Assembly (NCBI RefSeq): GCF_009911265.1
Contig: NZ_QXXA01000001.1
Coordinates: forward strand, 124,001 to 188,000
Source: Senegalia massiliensis
GTDB lineage: Bacteria > Bacillota > Clostridia > Tissierellales > SIT17
Length of the DNA: 64,000 bases
Direction: 5' to 3'
Shown: positions 10,711 to 19,161 of the stretch, one piece after another
Numbering within the stretch: the first letter of the stretch is position 1
Layout: the number at the start of each line of letters is the position of its first letter
Notes under the pieces: model-generated
Databases searched by the model: none
Seen by the model: the letters and a program-made list of their open reading frames with translations, nothing else
Told to the model about the DNA's origin: nothing
Made by a program: the position numbers and the translations under genes

Positions 10711-10739
10711 TTGCTTTTATGGCAAAGCTATGTTAAAAT
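10711..10739 (+). promoter_or_regulatory. Putative promoter of secG
   Basis: TTGCTT at 10711-10716, a 17-bp spacer and TAAAAT at 10734-10739 lie 34 bp before the secG start, downstream of the eno terminator. Confidence 0.5.
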
Positions 10740-10772
10740 AGGTTTGTTAATCGTATAATAGGAGGTGGGTTT

Positions 10773-11012
10773 ATGAGTACAGCAGCAATTATTTTTACTG
10801 TATTATTAATCATAGCAAGTTTAGTACTAATTGCGAGTATTTTACTGCAATCAGGTAAGAGTGCAGGCTTATCAGGAAGTATTGCCGGTGGCGCAGAAAG
10901 TATCTGGGGAAAAAAACAAGGAAGAAGTTATGAAGCTATTCTTAGCAAATTAACTACAGTTTCTGCTGTAATATTTATTTTAGCAGCACTTGCATTAACA
11001 GCAGTACAATAA
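10773..11012 (+). CDS. secG: Preprotein translocase subunit SecG
   Basis: Small accessory subunit of the SecYEG channel in the cytoplasmic membrane. At 79 aa it has the family plan: an N-terminal transmembrane helix, the conserved middle LLQSGKSAGLSGSIAGGAES with the Gln-Ser and Gly-rich linker, then a second helix. The ribosome site is TAGGAGGTGGG. Placement between eno and rnr is the classic Firmicutes order, here widened by insertion of hppA 39 bp downstream. Confidence 0.95.
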   Translation: MSTAAIIFTVLLIIASLVLIASILLQSGKSAGLSGSIAGGAESIWGKKQGRSYEAILSKLTTVSAVIFILAALALTAVQ

Positions 11013-11051
11013 ATAATAAGGAAAAGTTAAAGGACAAAGGAGGATATTAAA

Positions 11052-13061
11052 TTGAATCTTATTTTTTTAGCACCAATAGTTGGTGTACTAGCCCTTATAT
11101 TTGCTTTTTATAAATCAAATATAATAAACAAAGTAGATGTGGGCAATGACAGAATGAAGGAAATTTCTTCACATATTCATGAAGGAGCTATGGCTTTTTT
11201 ATCTCGTGAATATAAATATTTAGTAATTTTTGTTGTAATTCTTTTTGTTGTTTTAGGAATTGGTATCGACTGGCCTACAGCTATATCTTTCATAGTTGGA
11301 GCGGTTTTTTCAGCATTAGCAGGATTTTTTGGTATGAAAGTAGCTACAAAAGCTAATGTAAGAACAGCAAATGCAGCAAAAGAAAAAGGGATGAATAAAG
11401 CTTTATCAGTAGCATTTTCTGGTGGGGCAGTAATGGGTATGAGTGTGGTAGGTTTAGGTCTACTTGGTATTGGCTCATTATATTATGTCTTTTCTAAAGA
11501 TGCAGAAGGTTTAGCAGAAGCACAAAAAGCAGCTAGTTACATAACTGGCTTTGGTCTAGGAGCTTCATCTATAGCTTTATTTGGACGTGTAGGTGGAGGA
11601 ATATATACAAAAGCGGCAGATGTTGGAGCTGACCTTGTTGGTAAAGTAGAAGCTGGAATACCAGAAGATGACCCTAGAAACCCTGCAGTTATAGCTGACA
11701 ACGTAGGGGATAATGTAGGTGACGTTGCTGGTATGGGTGCTGACTTATTTGAATCATATGTTGGTTCAATTATATCAGCTATAACACTTGGACTTGTAGC
11801 ATATGCTGATAATTTTGATATGGCAATGAATGCAGCTATGTTCCCATTATTATTAGCTGCAACAGGAATAATTGCTTCTATAATAGGAACATTCTTTGTA
11901 AGAGCAGGAGAAAATTCAGATCCACAAAAATCACTTAATATGGGTACTTTAGTGAGTGGAGTTCTAACAGTAATTGTTGCATTTTTCTTAAGTAAATCAT
12001 TATTAGAAACATTAGATCCATTTTTTGCTATAGTAACAGGTTTATTAGTTGGTATTATAGTAGCTAAAATAACTGAATATTATACATCAACAGAGTACAA
12101 TCCAGTTAAAAGAATTGCAGATGAGTCAGAAACTGGATCATCAACAAATATTATAAGTGGATTATCTGTAGGTATGCAATCTACAGCATTACCAATACTT
12201 GTTATATCTGGTGGGATTTTAATTGCATATAATGTAGCAGGATTATATGGAATTGCTCTTGCAGCAGTTGGGATGCTTTCTACTGCAGGAATGACTGTAG
12301 CAGTAGATGCATATGGTCCAATAGCAGATAATGCTGGTGGTATTGCTGAAATGTGTGAATTACCAAGTGGTGTTCGTGATATTACAGATAAGTTAGACTC
12401 TGTAGGAAATACTACGGCTGCAATAGGTAAAGGATTTGCAATAGGTTCAGCAGCACTTACATCTCTTGCATTATTTGCATCTTATACAAAAGCAGTAAAC
12501 TTAGATTCAATTAATCTTACTGAACCAACAGTTATAGTAGGGCTTTTAATAGGAGGTATGCTTCCTTTCTTATTCTCAGCTATAACTATGAAAGCAGTAG
12601 GAAAAGCTGCATTTAGTATGATAGAAGAAGTTAGAAGACAATTTAAAACTATACCTGGACTTATGGAAGGTAAAGCGAAACCTGAGTATAAAAAGTGTGT
12701 TGATATAAGTACAACAGCAGCACTTAAAGAAATGATTATACCAGGACTTTTAGCAGTACTTGCACCTTTAGTAACAGGTCTTGTATTAGGAGTTGAAGCA
12801 TTAGGTGGTTTACTTGCAGGAGCATTAGCAACAGGAGTTCTTATGGCTATATTTATGGCTAATGCAGGTGGAGCATGGGATAATGCTAAGAAATATATTG
12901 AAGAAGGAAATCATGGTGGAAAAGGTAGTGAAGCTCATAAAGCAGCAGTTGTAGGAGATACAGTAGGAGATCCATTTAAAGATACATCAGGACCTTCAAT
13001 CAATATCCTTATAAAGTTAATGACTATTGTTGCATTAGTATTCGCACCATTATTCATATAA
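11052..13061 (+). CDS. hppA: Membrane-bound, K+-dependent pyrophosphatase (ion pump)
   Basis: Hydrolyses pyrophosphate at the cytosolic face and pumps H+ and/or Na+ outward, conserving energy and clearing pyrophosphate. The 669-aa protein has some 15-16 transmembrane helices. The substrate site is clear in [20 protein letters not shown] and [18 protein letters not shown]. The later motif [14 protein letters not shown] has Ala where K+-independent enzymes have Lys, which predicts K+ dependence. Many K+-dependent bacterial forms pump Na+, but the ion cannot be settled by eye. The start is TTG 11052 after AAAGGAGG; it is probably cotranscribed with secG and ends in a strong terminator. Confidence 0.93.
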   Translation: MNLIFLAPIVGVLALIFAFYKSNIINKVDVGNDRMKEISSHIHEGAMAFLSREYKYLVIFVVILFVVLGIGIDWPTAISFIVGAVFSALAGFFGMKVATKANVRTANAAKEKGMNKALSVAFSGGAVMGMSVVGLGLLGIGSLYYVFSKDAEGLAEAQKAASYITGFGLGASSIALFGRVGGGIYTKAADVGADLVGKVEAGIPEDDPRNPAVIADNVGDNVGDVAGMGADLFESYVGSIISAITLGLVAYADNFDMAMNAAMFPLLLAATGIIASIIGTFFVRAGENSDPQKSLNMGTLVSGVLTVIVAFFLSKSLLETLDPFFAIVTGLLVGIIVAKITEYYTSTEYNPVKRIADESETGSSTNIISGLSVGMQSTALPILVISGGILIAYNVAGLYGIALAAVGMLSTAGMTVAVDAYGPIADNAGGIAEMCELPSGVRDITDKLDSVGNTTAAIGKGFAIGSAALTSLALFASYTKAVNLDSINLTEPTVIVGLLIGGMLPFLFSAITMKAVGKAAFSMIEEVRRQFKTIPGLMEGKAKPEYKKCVDISTTAALKEMIIPGLLAVLAPLVTGLVLGVEALGGLLAGALATGVLMAIFMANAGGAWDNAKKYIEEGNHGGKGSEAHKAAVVGDTVGDPFKDTSGPSINILIKLMTIVALVFAPLFI

Positions 13062-13067
13062 AAGTTT

Positions 13068-13109
13068 AAATAAGAAAAGACAATCAATATTGATTGTCTT
13101 TTCTTATTT
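13068..13109 (+). terminator. Intrinsic terminator after hppA
   Basis: A perfect 21-bp palindrome without spacer, centred at 13088/13089, begins 7 bp after the hppA stop. It ends in TTTTCTTATTT. Confidence 0.8.
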
Positions 13110-13193
13110 AATAGCTTAATTTACATAATTATAAATAAAAATTAATGATAAGGGTAAATATATAAGTAAACAGAGTATAATGGAGGTAAAATT

Positions 13194-15320
13194 ATGAACA
13201 TAAAAAATAAAATATTGAGATTTATGAAAGAACAAGCATATAAGCCTGTAAAGAAGGAAGAACTAGCAAATATATTTGATATTGAAAAGGATCAACTAAA
13301 AGAATTTTATAGCATATTAGATGAAATGGAAAAAGAGTGTTCTATTGTTAAAACACGAGAAGAAACATATGGAGTTCCTGAAAAATTAGGACTTAGGTTT
13401 GGAAAAATACAAGGAAATTCTAGAGGGTTTGGCTTTTTAATACCAGATGATGTTGAAAGTAGAGATGTATTTTTATCTCCTAACAATTTAAATGGAGCAT
13501 TACATAATGATAGAGTTTTAGTAAGACTTTATAAAAAGGGAGATGAAGACAAAAGACCAGAAGGTGAAGTAATAAGAATAGTTGAAAGAGGAAACAAAAA
13601 TATAGTAGGTATCTTTCAAAAAAGCAAAAATTTTGGATTTGTAGTTCCAGATGATGAAAAAATAAGTGTTGATGTATTTATACCTAAATCAGAATTTCAA
13701 GGTGCAAAAGATGATGATAAAGTAGTAGTAGAAATAACTAAATGGCCAGAGAAAAGAAGAAATCCAGAAGGAAAAGTAATTGAAGTTCTAGGAAATGTTA
13801 ATGATGTAGGTACAGACATATTATCTATTGAAAGAAAATATAATCTATCAGAAACGTTCCCTGAAGAAGTTATGTTAGATGCTGAAAGTATTTCAGAAAC
13901 AATTCCAGAAAGAGAAATAAGTAGAAGATTAGATTTAAGAGATAAAAAGATATTTACAATAGATGGAATAGATGCAAAAGACTTAGATGATGGAATATCT
14001 GTTGAAAAATTAGAAAATGGAGATTATATTTTAGGGGTTCACATAGCTGATGTAACACATTATGTTCATGAAAGTTCAACAATAGATAAAGAAGCATATA
14101 AAAGAGGTACTAGTGTATATTTAGTGGATAGAGTCATACCTATGTTACCTAGAAAACTATCTAATGGTATGTGTAGTTTAAATCCAAAAGTTGATCGTTT
14201 AACATTAAGTGTATTTATGACCATAGATAAAAATGGTAAAGTAAAAGACCAGAATATAAAAGAAACAGTTATAAATAGTAAAGCAAGATTAAATTATAAA
14301 GATGTATCTGATATATTAGAAAATAATGACGAAGAATTAATGAAAAAGTATAATGAATTTATAGATGAATTTAAACTAATGGAAGAATTAAGTAAGATTC
14401 TAAGGAGAAAAAGAGAACAAAGAGGAAGTATAGATTTTGACTTTGATGAAGCTAAAATAATTCTAGATACAGAAGGAGATCCAGTAGAAATCAAGAAATA
14501 TGAAAGAAGGATTTCTAATAGAATAATAGAAGAATTTATGCTAGCAGCAAATGAAACTATAGCAGAATATATGTATTGGACTCAAACTCCTTTCTTATAT
14601 AGAATACATGAGGATCCTGATGAAGATAGAATAGAAGACTTTAAAAAGTTTATATATAATTTTGGCTATAAACTTAAAGGTAATGATGAAGATATTCATC
14701 CAAAACAATTACAAGATTTACTTGAAAAAATAGAAGGGAAAAAAGAAGAAACAGTTATTAATACTATTATGCTTAGATCTCTAAAAAAAGCTGAGTATTC
14801 TCATGAAAGAAAAACTCACTTTGGATTAGCTGCTAAGTATTATACCCACTTTACTTCACCTATAAGAAGATATCCAGACTTAACTATTCATAGAATAATT
14901 AAATGGTTTATAAATAATGAAATAGATGAAAAGAAAAAAACAAAATTAGAAAAGAAATTACCAAAGATAGCAGAACATTGTTCTTCTACAGAAAGAATAG
15001 CTGATGAAGCAGAGAGAGAAACAGATGAACTTAAGATGGTAGAGTACATGTCCAAGAGAATTGGTGAAGAATATGAAGGACTTATATCAGGTGTTACTTC
15101 ATTTGGTTTATTTGTAGAATTAGATAATACTATAGAAGGTTTAGTTCATGTAAGCACACTTACTGATGGATACTATCATTATGATGAAAAGAATTATTCC
15201 TTAGTTGAAGAAAGAACAAAGAAAACTTATAGAATAGGAGATATTGTAAAAATAAGAGTAGTAAATACTAATATTGCAAAGAGGGAAATAGATTTTTTAT
15301 TAGTTGAAGACAAAGAATAA
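13194..15320 (+). CDS. rnr: Ribonuclease R
   Basis: 3'-to-5' exoribonuclease that degrades structured RNA and takes part in tmRNA-linked decay of non-stop messages. At 708 aa the order is: N-terminal helix-turn-helix-like domain (about 1-65), two cold-shock domains (GKIQGNSRGFGFLIPD and later FGFVVPDD), the RNB catalytic domain with IDGIDAKDLDDGISVE supplying the metal-binding Asp residues, and a C-terminal S1 domain (GVTSFGLFVELDNTIEGLVH). Its placement just upstream of smpB and ssrA matches its function. Start ATG 13194 follows TGGAGGT. Confidence 0.96.
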   Translation: MNIKNKILRFMKEQAYKPVKKEELANIFDIEKDQLKEFYSILDEMEKECSIVKTREETYGVPEKLGLRFGKIQGNSRGFGFLIPDDVESRDVFLSPNNLNGALHNDRVLVRLYKKGDEDKRPEGEVIRIVERGNKNIVGIFQKSKNFGFVVPDDEKISVDVFIPKSEFQGAKDDDKVVVEITKWPEKRRNPEGKVIEVLGNVNDVGTDILSIERKYNLSETFPEEVMLDAESISETIPEREISRRLDLRDKKIFTIDGIDAKDLDDGISVEKLENGDYILGVHIADVTHYVHESSTIDKEAYKRGTSVYLVDRVIPMLPRKLSNGMCSLNPKVDRLTLSVFMTIDKNGKVKDQNIKETVINSKARLNYKDVSDILENNDEELMKKYNEFIDEFKLMEELSKILRRKREQRGSIDFDFDEAKIILDTEGDPVEIKKYERRISNRIIEEFMLAANETIAEYMYWTQTPFLYRIHEDPDEDRIEDFKKFIYNFGYKLKGNDEDIHPKQLQDLLEKIEGKKEETVINTIMLRSLKKAEYSHERKTHFGLAAKYYTHFTSPIRRYPDLTIHRIIKWFINNEIDEKKKTKLEKKLPKIAEHCSSTERIADEAERETDELKMVEYMSKRIGEEYEGLISGVTSFGLFVELDNTIEGLVHVSTLTDGYYHYDEKNYSLVEERTKKTYRIGDIVKIRVVNTNIAKREIDFLLVEDKE

Positions 15321-15392
15321 ACATACAAATAAAGGGGGAAATATATCATGTATCTGATATAATAGTATTATAAATTTTAAAGGGTGTATGAT

Positions 15393-16460
15393 ATGAGTAT
15401 AAATTTAAAAAAGCTTCCAGAACTACCTGGAGTCTATATTTTTAAAGATAAATATAAAAATATAATATATATAGGAAAATCAAAATGTCTTAAAAAAAGA
15501 ATAAAACAGTATTTTTATAAATCTAAAAATGATTCTAGGAAAATTGAGAATTTAAAATTCAATATACATGACTTAGATTATATTGTAACAGATACAGAGC
15601 TTGAAGCATTGATACTTGAAAGTAAAATGATAAAAAAACATAAGCCTAAATATAATAGTTTACTTAAAGATTTTAAATCTTATCCCTATATAAAAATAAC
15701 TAATGAAGAGTTTCCAATTATTAAAACATGCTATAAAATAAAAGATGATAATGCATTATATTTTGGACCATATAATAGAAAAAATTTAGTGTATGGAGTA
15801 GTAGAATATATAAATGAATTGTTTCCTATTAGGAAATGTGGAAACAATAAAAAAAAGAAGCCTTGCCTATATTATCATTTGGGCAAATGTCTATGTCCTT
15901 ACAGTAAACAAAGGGATGTAAAAGCTGAGTATGAACATATGATAAATAAAATAATAAATATTTTAAATGGAGATGGAAAATATTTATTAAAAAAATTAGA
16001 AGAAAAAATGAAATATTATTCTAAGAATCTTAATTTTGAAAAAGCAGCTAATTATAGAGACAAACTATCTAAATTTAGAACTTTAATATATAATCAAAAA
16101 ATAATTTCAAAAGCTTTATCTCAAAGAGAAATAATTATAATAGAAAGAGATATAAAAACTAACAAGAAAATATATTTTATAAGAGGTGGAAGAATACTCC
16201 ATACATTTAGTATATCAAGTATAAATGAAAATGTTTATGGAGATATAAGAAAGTTTTTATATCCTTTAATCAATAAACAAAAATCATATCAAGAAATATT
16301 ACTTCAAGAACAAATAGATGAAGCACAGATAATTGAAACTTGGGTAAATAATAATGATGTAAAGTATGTAGATGTTGAAGAAAGTATGGATATAAATACA
16401 TTAACAAATAAAATTTATACTGTACTTTCCATTCTAGATAAAGAGAAGAATGTTGTGTAG
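15393..16460 (+). CDS. Short UvrC-like GIY-YIG nuclease
   Basis: Resembles the N-terminal half of the excinuclease subunit UvrC. Residues 10-85 form a GIY-YIG nuclease domain (GVYIFKDK...IIYIGKSKCLKKRI, with the later TELEALILE Glu). Four Cys lie in RKCGNNKKKKPCLYYHLGKC and nearby, and a UVR motif (NLNFEKAANYRDKL) may bind UvrB. It stops after about 355 aa, so the RNase H-like second nuclease and the helix-hairpin-helix of UvrC (about 600 aa) are absent. It could make only the 3' incision, like Cho, or act in another pathway. ATG 15393 is preferred over GTG 15384, which overlaps the ribosome site AAAGGG. No full uvrC is in the window. Confidence 0.8.
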   Translation: MSINLKKLPELPGVYIFKDKYKNIIYIGKSKCLKKRIKQYFYKSKNDSRKIENLKFNIHDLDYIVTDTELEALILESKMIKKHKPKYNSLLKDFKSYPYIKITNEEFPIIKTCYKIKDDNALYFGPYNRKNLVYGVVEYINELFPIRKCGNNKKKKPCLYYHLGKCLCPYSKQRDVKAEYEHMINKIINILNGDGKYLLKKLEEKMKYYSKNLNFEKAANYRDKLSKFRTLIYNQKIISKALSQREIIIIERDIKTNKKIYFIRGGRILHTFSISSINENVYGDIRKFLYPLINKQKSYQEILLQEQIDEAQIIETWVNNNDVKYVDVEESMDINTLTNKIYTVLSILDKEKNVV

Positions 16461-16462
16461 AT

Positions 16463-16491
16463 TTGACAAAATAGCGTATTGATGGTATTAT
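16463..16491 (+). promoter_or_regulatory. Promoter of smpB
   Basis: A perfect -35 TTGACA (16463-16468), a 17-bp spacer and -10 TATTAT (16486-16491) lie just after the preceding stop codon, 34 bp before smpB. Confidence 0.75.
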
Positions 16492-16525
16492 ATTAAATGG
16501 ACAATAAAGTTCAGTGGGTGATTAT

Positions 16526-16990
16526 ATGGCAAAAGAAAGCATTAAAATTGTATCAAAAAATAGAAAAGCAAGACATGAATATTTTATTGAAGAAGTGTAT
16601 GAAGCAGGTATTGCTTTATCTGGTACAGAAGTAAAATCAATACGTAAAGGTAAAGTAAACATAAAAGAAAGCTATGCTTCTATTGATAATGGAGAAGCTT
16701 ATATTAATGGTATGCATATAAGCCCATATGAACAAGGAAATATTTATAATAAAGATCCATTAAGAAAAAGAAAACTTCTTTTGCATAAAGGAGAAATTCG
16801 CAAACTTATTGGATATACTTCTCAGCAAGGCTATTCACTTATACCTTTAAGTATTTATTTTAAGAATGGTTTAGTGAAACTTGAAATAGCAATAGCTAAA
16901 GGTAAAAAGTTATATGATAAAAGACATGATATAGCTAAAAAAGATGCTAAGAGAAGAATGGAAAAATATATGAGTCCAAAGAATTATTAA
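16526..16990 (+). CDS. smpB: SsrA-binding protein SmpB
   Basis: Binds the tRNA-like domain of tmRNA and delivers it to stalled ribosomes for trans-translation. The 154-aa length fits the family once ATG 16526 is used; the upstream GTG at 16514 overlaps the ribosome site. Landmarks are [39 protein letters not shown], the [11 protein letters not shown] strand and the basic C-terminal tail [19 protein letters not shown] that occupies the empty mRNA channel. The ssrA gene begins 5 bp after the stop, so both partners can be made from one transcript. Confidence 0.97.
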   Translation: MAKESIKIVSKNRKARHEYFIEEVYEAGIALSGTEVKSIRKGKVNIKESYASIDNGEAYINGMHISPYEQGNIYNKDPLRKRKLLLHKGEIRKLIGYTSQQGYSLIPLSIYFKNGLVKLEIAIAKGKKLYDKRHDIAKKDAKRRMEKYMSPKNY

Positions 16991-16995
16991 TATAT

Positions 16996-17621
16996 GGGGG
17001 CGACCTGGCTTCGACGGGGGTACGGAGTATGGAGTAGCCGGAGGTTGTCGCCAAACAACCTAAAAAGTGGCAACTTAAATTAAACGCAGACGAAAATTAC
17101 GCATTAGCTGCCTAATAAAGGTAGCTCACTTACTCTAATAGTCCCGCCTATTAGAGATTAAGTGTCATTATAAGCGGGGCCCTGCTTAAGGGATTCTTTG
17201 ACCTTAAGTTAGTATAATTAGAGATAGTTCATCATTTAGCCTGTTGCTTGGCGATTTGATGGATGAAATTAAAGAAGCAACTGTTTCGGGAGAAACTCCA
17301 TATGAAGTACCTTCGGACGTGGGTTCGATTCAGAAAGAGTCGCCTGCTAAAGTGATTTAGCAGTGAAAATCTGGCTTTATCGGTGAAGGCTAAGGAAAAT
17401 CTAAGCTAATACCGAGGAGTATGTAGAGAAATCTAACAGCCCTGTATCGACTTATAGGCTACTAAGTCAATTAGATATGTAGCACTAGGATAGAAGTAGT
17501 GATTAGAAACAATCAAATAATAGCTTCTATAATACGCCAGAGAGGTTTATAAAATTAAACTTCAAGATATAGTCAGTGCCTTTAGGAAACTATAGGATAA
17601 AACGTCCCACCGCCTCCACCA
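16996..17621 (+). ncRNA. ssrA: Transfer-messenger RNA, interrupted by an intron
   Basis: The 5' end GGGGGCGACCTGGCTTCGAC pairs with the 3' end CGCCTCC-ACCA to form a seven-pair acceptor stem whose third pair is G-U, the alanine identity signal; CCA is encoded. The tag frame at 17086-17115 reads ADENYALAA then two TAA stops. The T-arm starts at GGACGTGGGTTCGAT but its 3' half TCCCACCGCC appears only at 17605, after 275 extra bases that look like a group I intron. Removing these leaves a mature RNA of about 351 nt, the normal size, with a correct T-loop TTCGATT. Working tmRNA therefore requires splicing. Confidence 0.95.
17330..17604 (+). ncRNA. Group I intron in the tmRNA T-loop
   Basis: Inserted between T-loop positions 59 and 60 of ssrA. 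The 5' exon ends in T (17329) and the intron in G (17604), as the group I mechanism needs. The exon end CGAT pairs with an internal guide GTCG (17339-17342), giving a terminal U-G pair. Hairpin P2 is CTGCTAAA/TTTAGCAG; P4 can form from TCGGT (17380-17384) and ACCGA (17411-17415). The core element AAGATATAGTC (17564-17574) can pair with GACTTATA (17449-17456) with one bulge, as in P7. No open frame for a homing endonuclease is present. Pairings were found by eye and need folding. Confidence 0.88.
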
Positions 17622-17627
17622 TAACAT

Positions 17628-17661
17628 AAAGCCTTGATTTCGATTGAAATCAAGGCTTTTA
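17628..17661 (+). terminator. Bidirectional terminator after ssrA
   Basis: A 14-bp stem (AAAGCCTTGATTTC and its complement, loop GATT) is followed by TTTTAT on the plus strand and TTTAT on the minus strand. It closes ssrA and also the convergent minus-strand gene, whose stop codon overlaps it. Confidence 0.85.
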
Positions 17662-17955
17662 TAATGCCATGAATTCTTTATAAAATTGTTCTTTTCTTTT
17701 TCTCAATTCATCATTGTATTTTCCATTTCTAGGAGTAATCTTCTTGTATTTTTGTAATATTAATTTTGCTCTGGATTTTTTTCTATCTATAACTAAATAA
17801 GGTTCAATCTCTTTAAGTAAAATTAAAGAATCGTTGTAAATTACTCTGTAAGTAAATGAATCTTTATGTTTTTCTTTATTATAATTTTTCTTTGATATTA
17901 TTCTTCCCATTTTGGTTACTATGGAATCTAGTAAGGATAATACTTCCTTCTGCAT
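17659..17955 (-). CDS. Hypothetical protein downstream of HTH regulator
   Basis: A 98-aa, strongly basic, soluble protein with no recognised domain. It is the third gene of a small minus-strand operon: its ribosome site GAGGAA overlaps the last codons of the HTH regulator, and ATG 17955 is taken as the start rather than TTG 17958. The C-terminal half is rich in Lys and Arg (ILQKYKKITPRNGKYNDELR), which would allow nucleic acid contact, but this is only a property of the sequence. Its stop codon lies in the shared terminator with ssrA. Confidence 0.6.
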   Translation of the reverse strand: MQKEVLSLLDSIVTKMGRIISKKNYNKEKHKDSFTYRVIYNDSLILLKEIEPYLVIDRKKSRAKLILQKYKKITPRNGKYNDELRKRKEQFYKEFMAL

Positions 17956-17958
17956 CAA

Positions 17959-18153
17959 TTATTCCTCAAATATAAATAATTCTTCTACTGTAGTATTAAG
18001 TAATCTAGCAAGTTTTATTGCTAATTCTAATGATGGATCATATTTATTATTTTCAATAGCATTAATTGTTTGTCTTGTTACACCTACGGATTTTGCTACA
18101 TCTTCTTGTCTAAATTTAAGTTCTTTTCTTAGTTTTTTTATATTATTCTTCAT
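17959..18153 (-). CDS. Small XRE-family HTH regulator
   Basis: A 64-aa protein consisting almost entirely of an HTH_3/XRE DNA-binding domain: RQEDVAKSVGVTRQTINAIE contains both helices of the motif, followed by NNKYDPSLELAIKLARLL. Such minimal regulators, often next to a small membrane protein, occur widely in Firmicutes. The start ATG 18153 lies inside the end of the upstream membrane-protein gene (11-bp overlap), which points to coupled translation. It probably controls its own operon from the promoter at 18412-18440; no operator repeat was identified. Confidence 0.85.
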   Translation of the reverse strand: MKNNIKKLRKELKFRQEDVAKSVGVTRQTINAIENNKYDPSLELAIKLARLLNTTVEELFIFEE

Positions 18154-18358
18154 CTTTGCCAAGCTTCCATTTCAAATAAGTTTGAAGTCCTAAAAAAATA
18201 AGATTTTGGCTTATAAGTAGTATAAATGGGATACTAATTTCTCTAGTATTTATAAAGTTAACAATTGACCAAATAAATAAAAATATAATTGTATACAACC
18301 ACGCCCATTTTATAGATATTAGACTAATCTGCATTTCCATTTCATCCATTTTTCTCAT
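18143..18358 (-). CDS. Small membrane protein, first gene of HTH operon
   Basis: A 71-aa protein with a hydrophilic N-terminus (MRKMDEMEMQ) and two hydrophobic stretches (about residues 15-33 and 42-60), ending in a charged tail. It resembles the small membrane proteins usually encoded next to minimal XRE regulators, which may sense membrane stress or compounds; the function is unknown. ATG 18358 follows a perfect AAGGAGGT ribosome site and a recognisable promoter. Confidence 0.7.
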   Translation of the reverse strand: MRKMDEMEMQISLISIKWAWLYTIIFLFIWSIVNFINTREISIPFILLISQNLIFLGLQTYLKWKLGKDEE

Positions 18359-18411
18359 GATAAAAATACCTCCTTAATAGTTTTAAAAAGTAAAAGGTTT
18401 TTTACATATTT

Positions 18412-18440
18412 ATCTTAACATTATTATAGGTATATGTCAA
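18412..18440 (-). promoter_or_regulatory. Promoter of the HTH/membrane protein operon
   Basis: Reading the minus strand: TTGACA (18440-18435), a 17-bp spacer and TAAGAT (18417-18412), 54 bp before the first gene. Confidence 0.6.
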
Positions 18441-18670
18441 ATAAGTTTTACATTATTAAAATATAATAATAGAAATTAAAGATAAGAATGGTTATATTAT
18501 GTCTAAGGTAGCAAGTATGGAGAGGTTATCTAAGAACAAATTAACTGATTTAATTAGTGATTGTATTGAAGAAACTACTATTCTTTTTACTAATGTCTGG
18601 AATACATATAAATAGTTGTAATAGAAGATTCTCCATCAATTATTTATCCACATAGTGCAATAATCTAATA

Positions 18671-18737
18671 TTATTATAGTTAAATTTTTTAATATATGGT
18701 ATAATATAATTCAACAAAATATTCTAAATATTCAACC
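18671..18737 (+). repeat. 67-bp dispersed repeat, copy A
   Basis: Matches 21438-21504 at 61 of 67 positions by eye. It contains a TATAAT hexamer in AATATATGGTATAATATAA and ends with ACAAAATATTCTAAATATTC. It probably carries a promoter plus leader shared by two loci. Confidence 0.7.
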
Positions 18738-18926
18738 GATGTTTATACTAATCTAAAAGTGGATATCATAAACATTTATCATGTTGTGATAATTGATGAG
18801 GCTGTTGATAAAATTTCTAAGTGTATAGAGATGCAGAATAATGTTACTAAAAGAGTAATAGTTAGAGAAGAAGCTCTCGCTGATAACTTAATTGAGTTAG
18901 AATTTGAGGAATTTTGTACTGTTTAA
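18705..18926 (+). pseudogene. Unidentified gene relic after repeat copy A
   Basis: An open frame that enters from the repeat and has no ATG; GTG 18759 is the only plausible internal start and has no ribosome site. The encoded sequence is acidic and amphipathic (VDKISKCIEMQNNVTKRVIV, then ADNLIELEFEEFCTV). I do not recognise a family. The lack of a start and the repeat in front suggest a decayed small gene, though a chance frame cannot be excluded. Confidence 0.3.
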
Positions 18927-19161
18927 TATATATTATTTACCATTAATTTTAAACTAGAGAGAAATTTAGACAATTATATAGTTATTATAGGCTAAATTTT
19001 AAAAAAGTATTTTAATTATTATTAATATCATAATTTTATTTTTAATATAATGATGAATCATAAAGTTTTAATAATAGTAGATTTTAGTATTAGTTACTGA
19101 AAGCCCTACCATAAGTAAAAGTTCCAAGAAAATAAGAATTATATAAAAGGATGTTTTAAGA

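Larger units (their letters stand above)
18441..19161. other. Gene-poor region with relics and one repeat copy
   Basis: About 720 bp with no intact gene. It holds a 38-codon open frame at 18499-18615 (begins MSKVASMERL) without a ribosome site, the first copy of a 67-bp dispersed repeat (18671-18737), and an open frame without a usable start (18705-18926). The remainder is featureless AT-rich DNA. It looks like decayed accessory DNA. Confidence 0.5.

Noticed and set aside
17330-17604. Homing endonuclease inside the tmRNA intron
   Set aside because: The intron is only 275 nt and no open frame with a LAGLIDADG, HNH or GIY-YIG motif fits. The nearby GIY-YIG protein at 15393 carries UvrC features and is not in the intron.
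18499-18615. 38-codon frame starting MSKVASMERL
   Set aside because: No ribosome site or promoter and no family recognised; too short to call.
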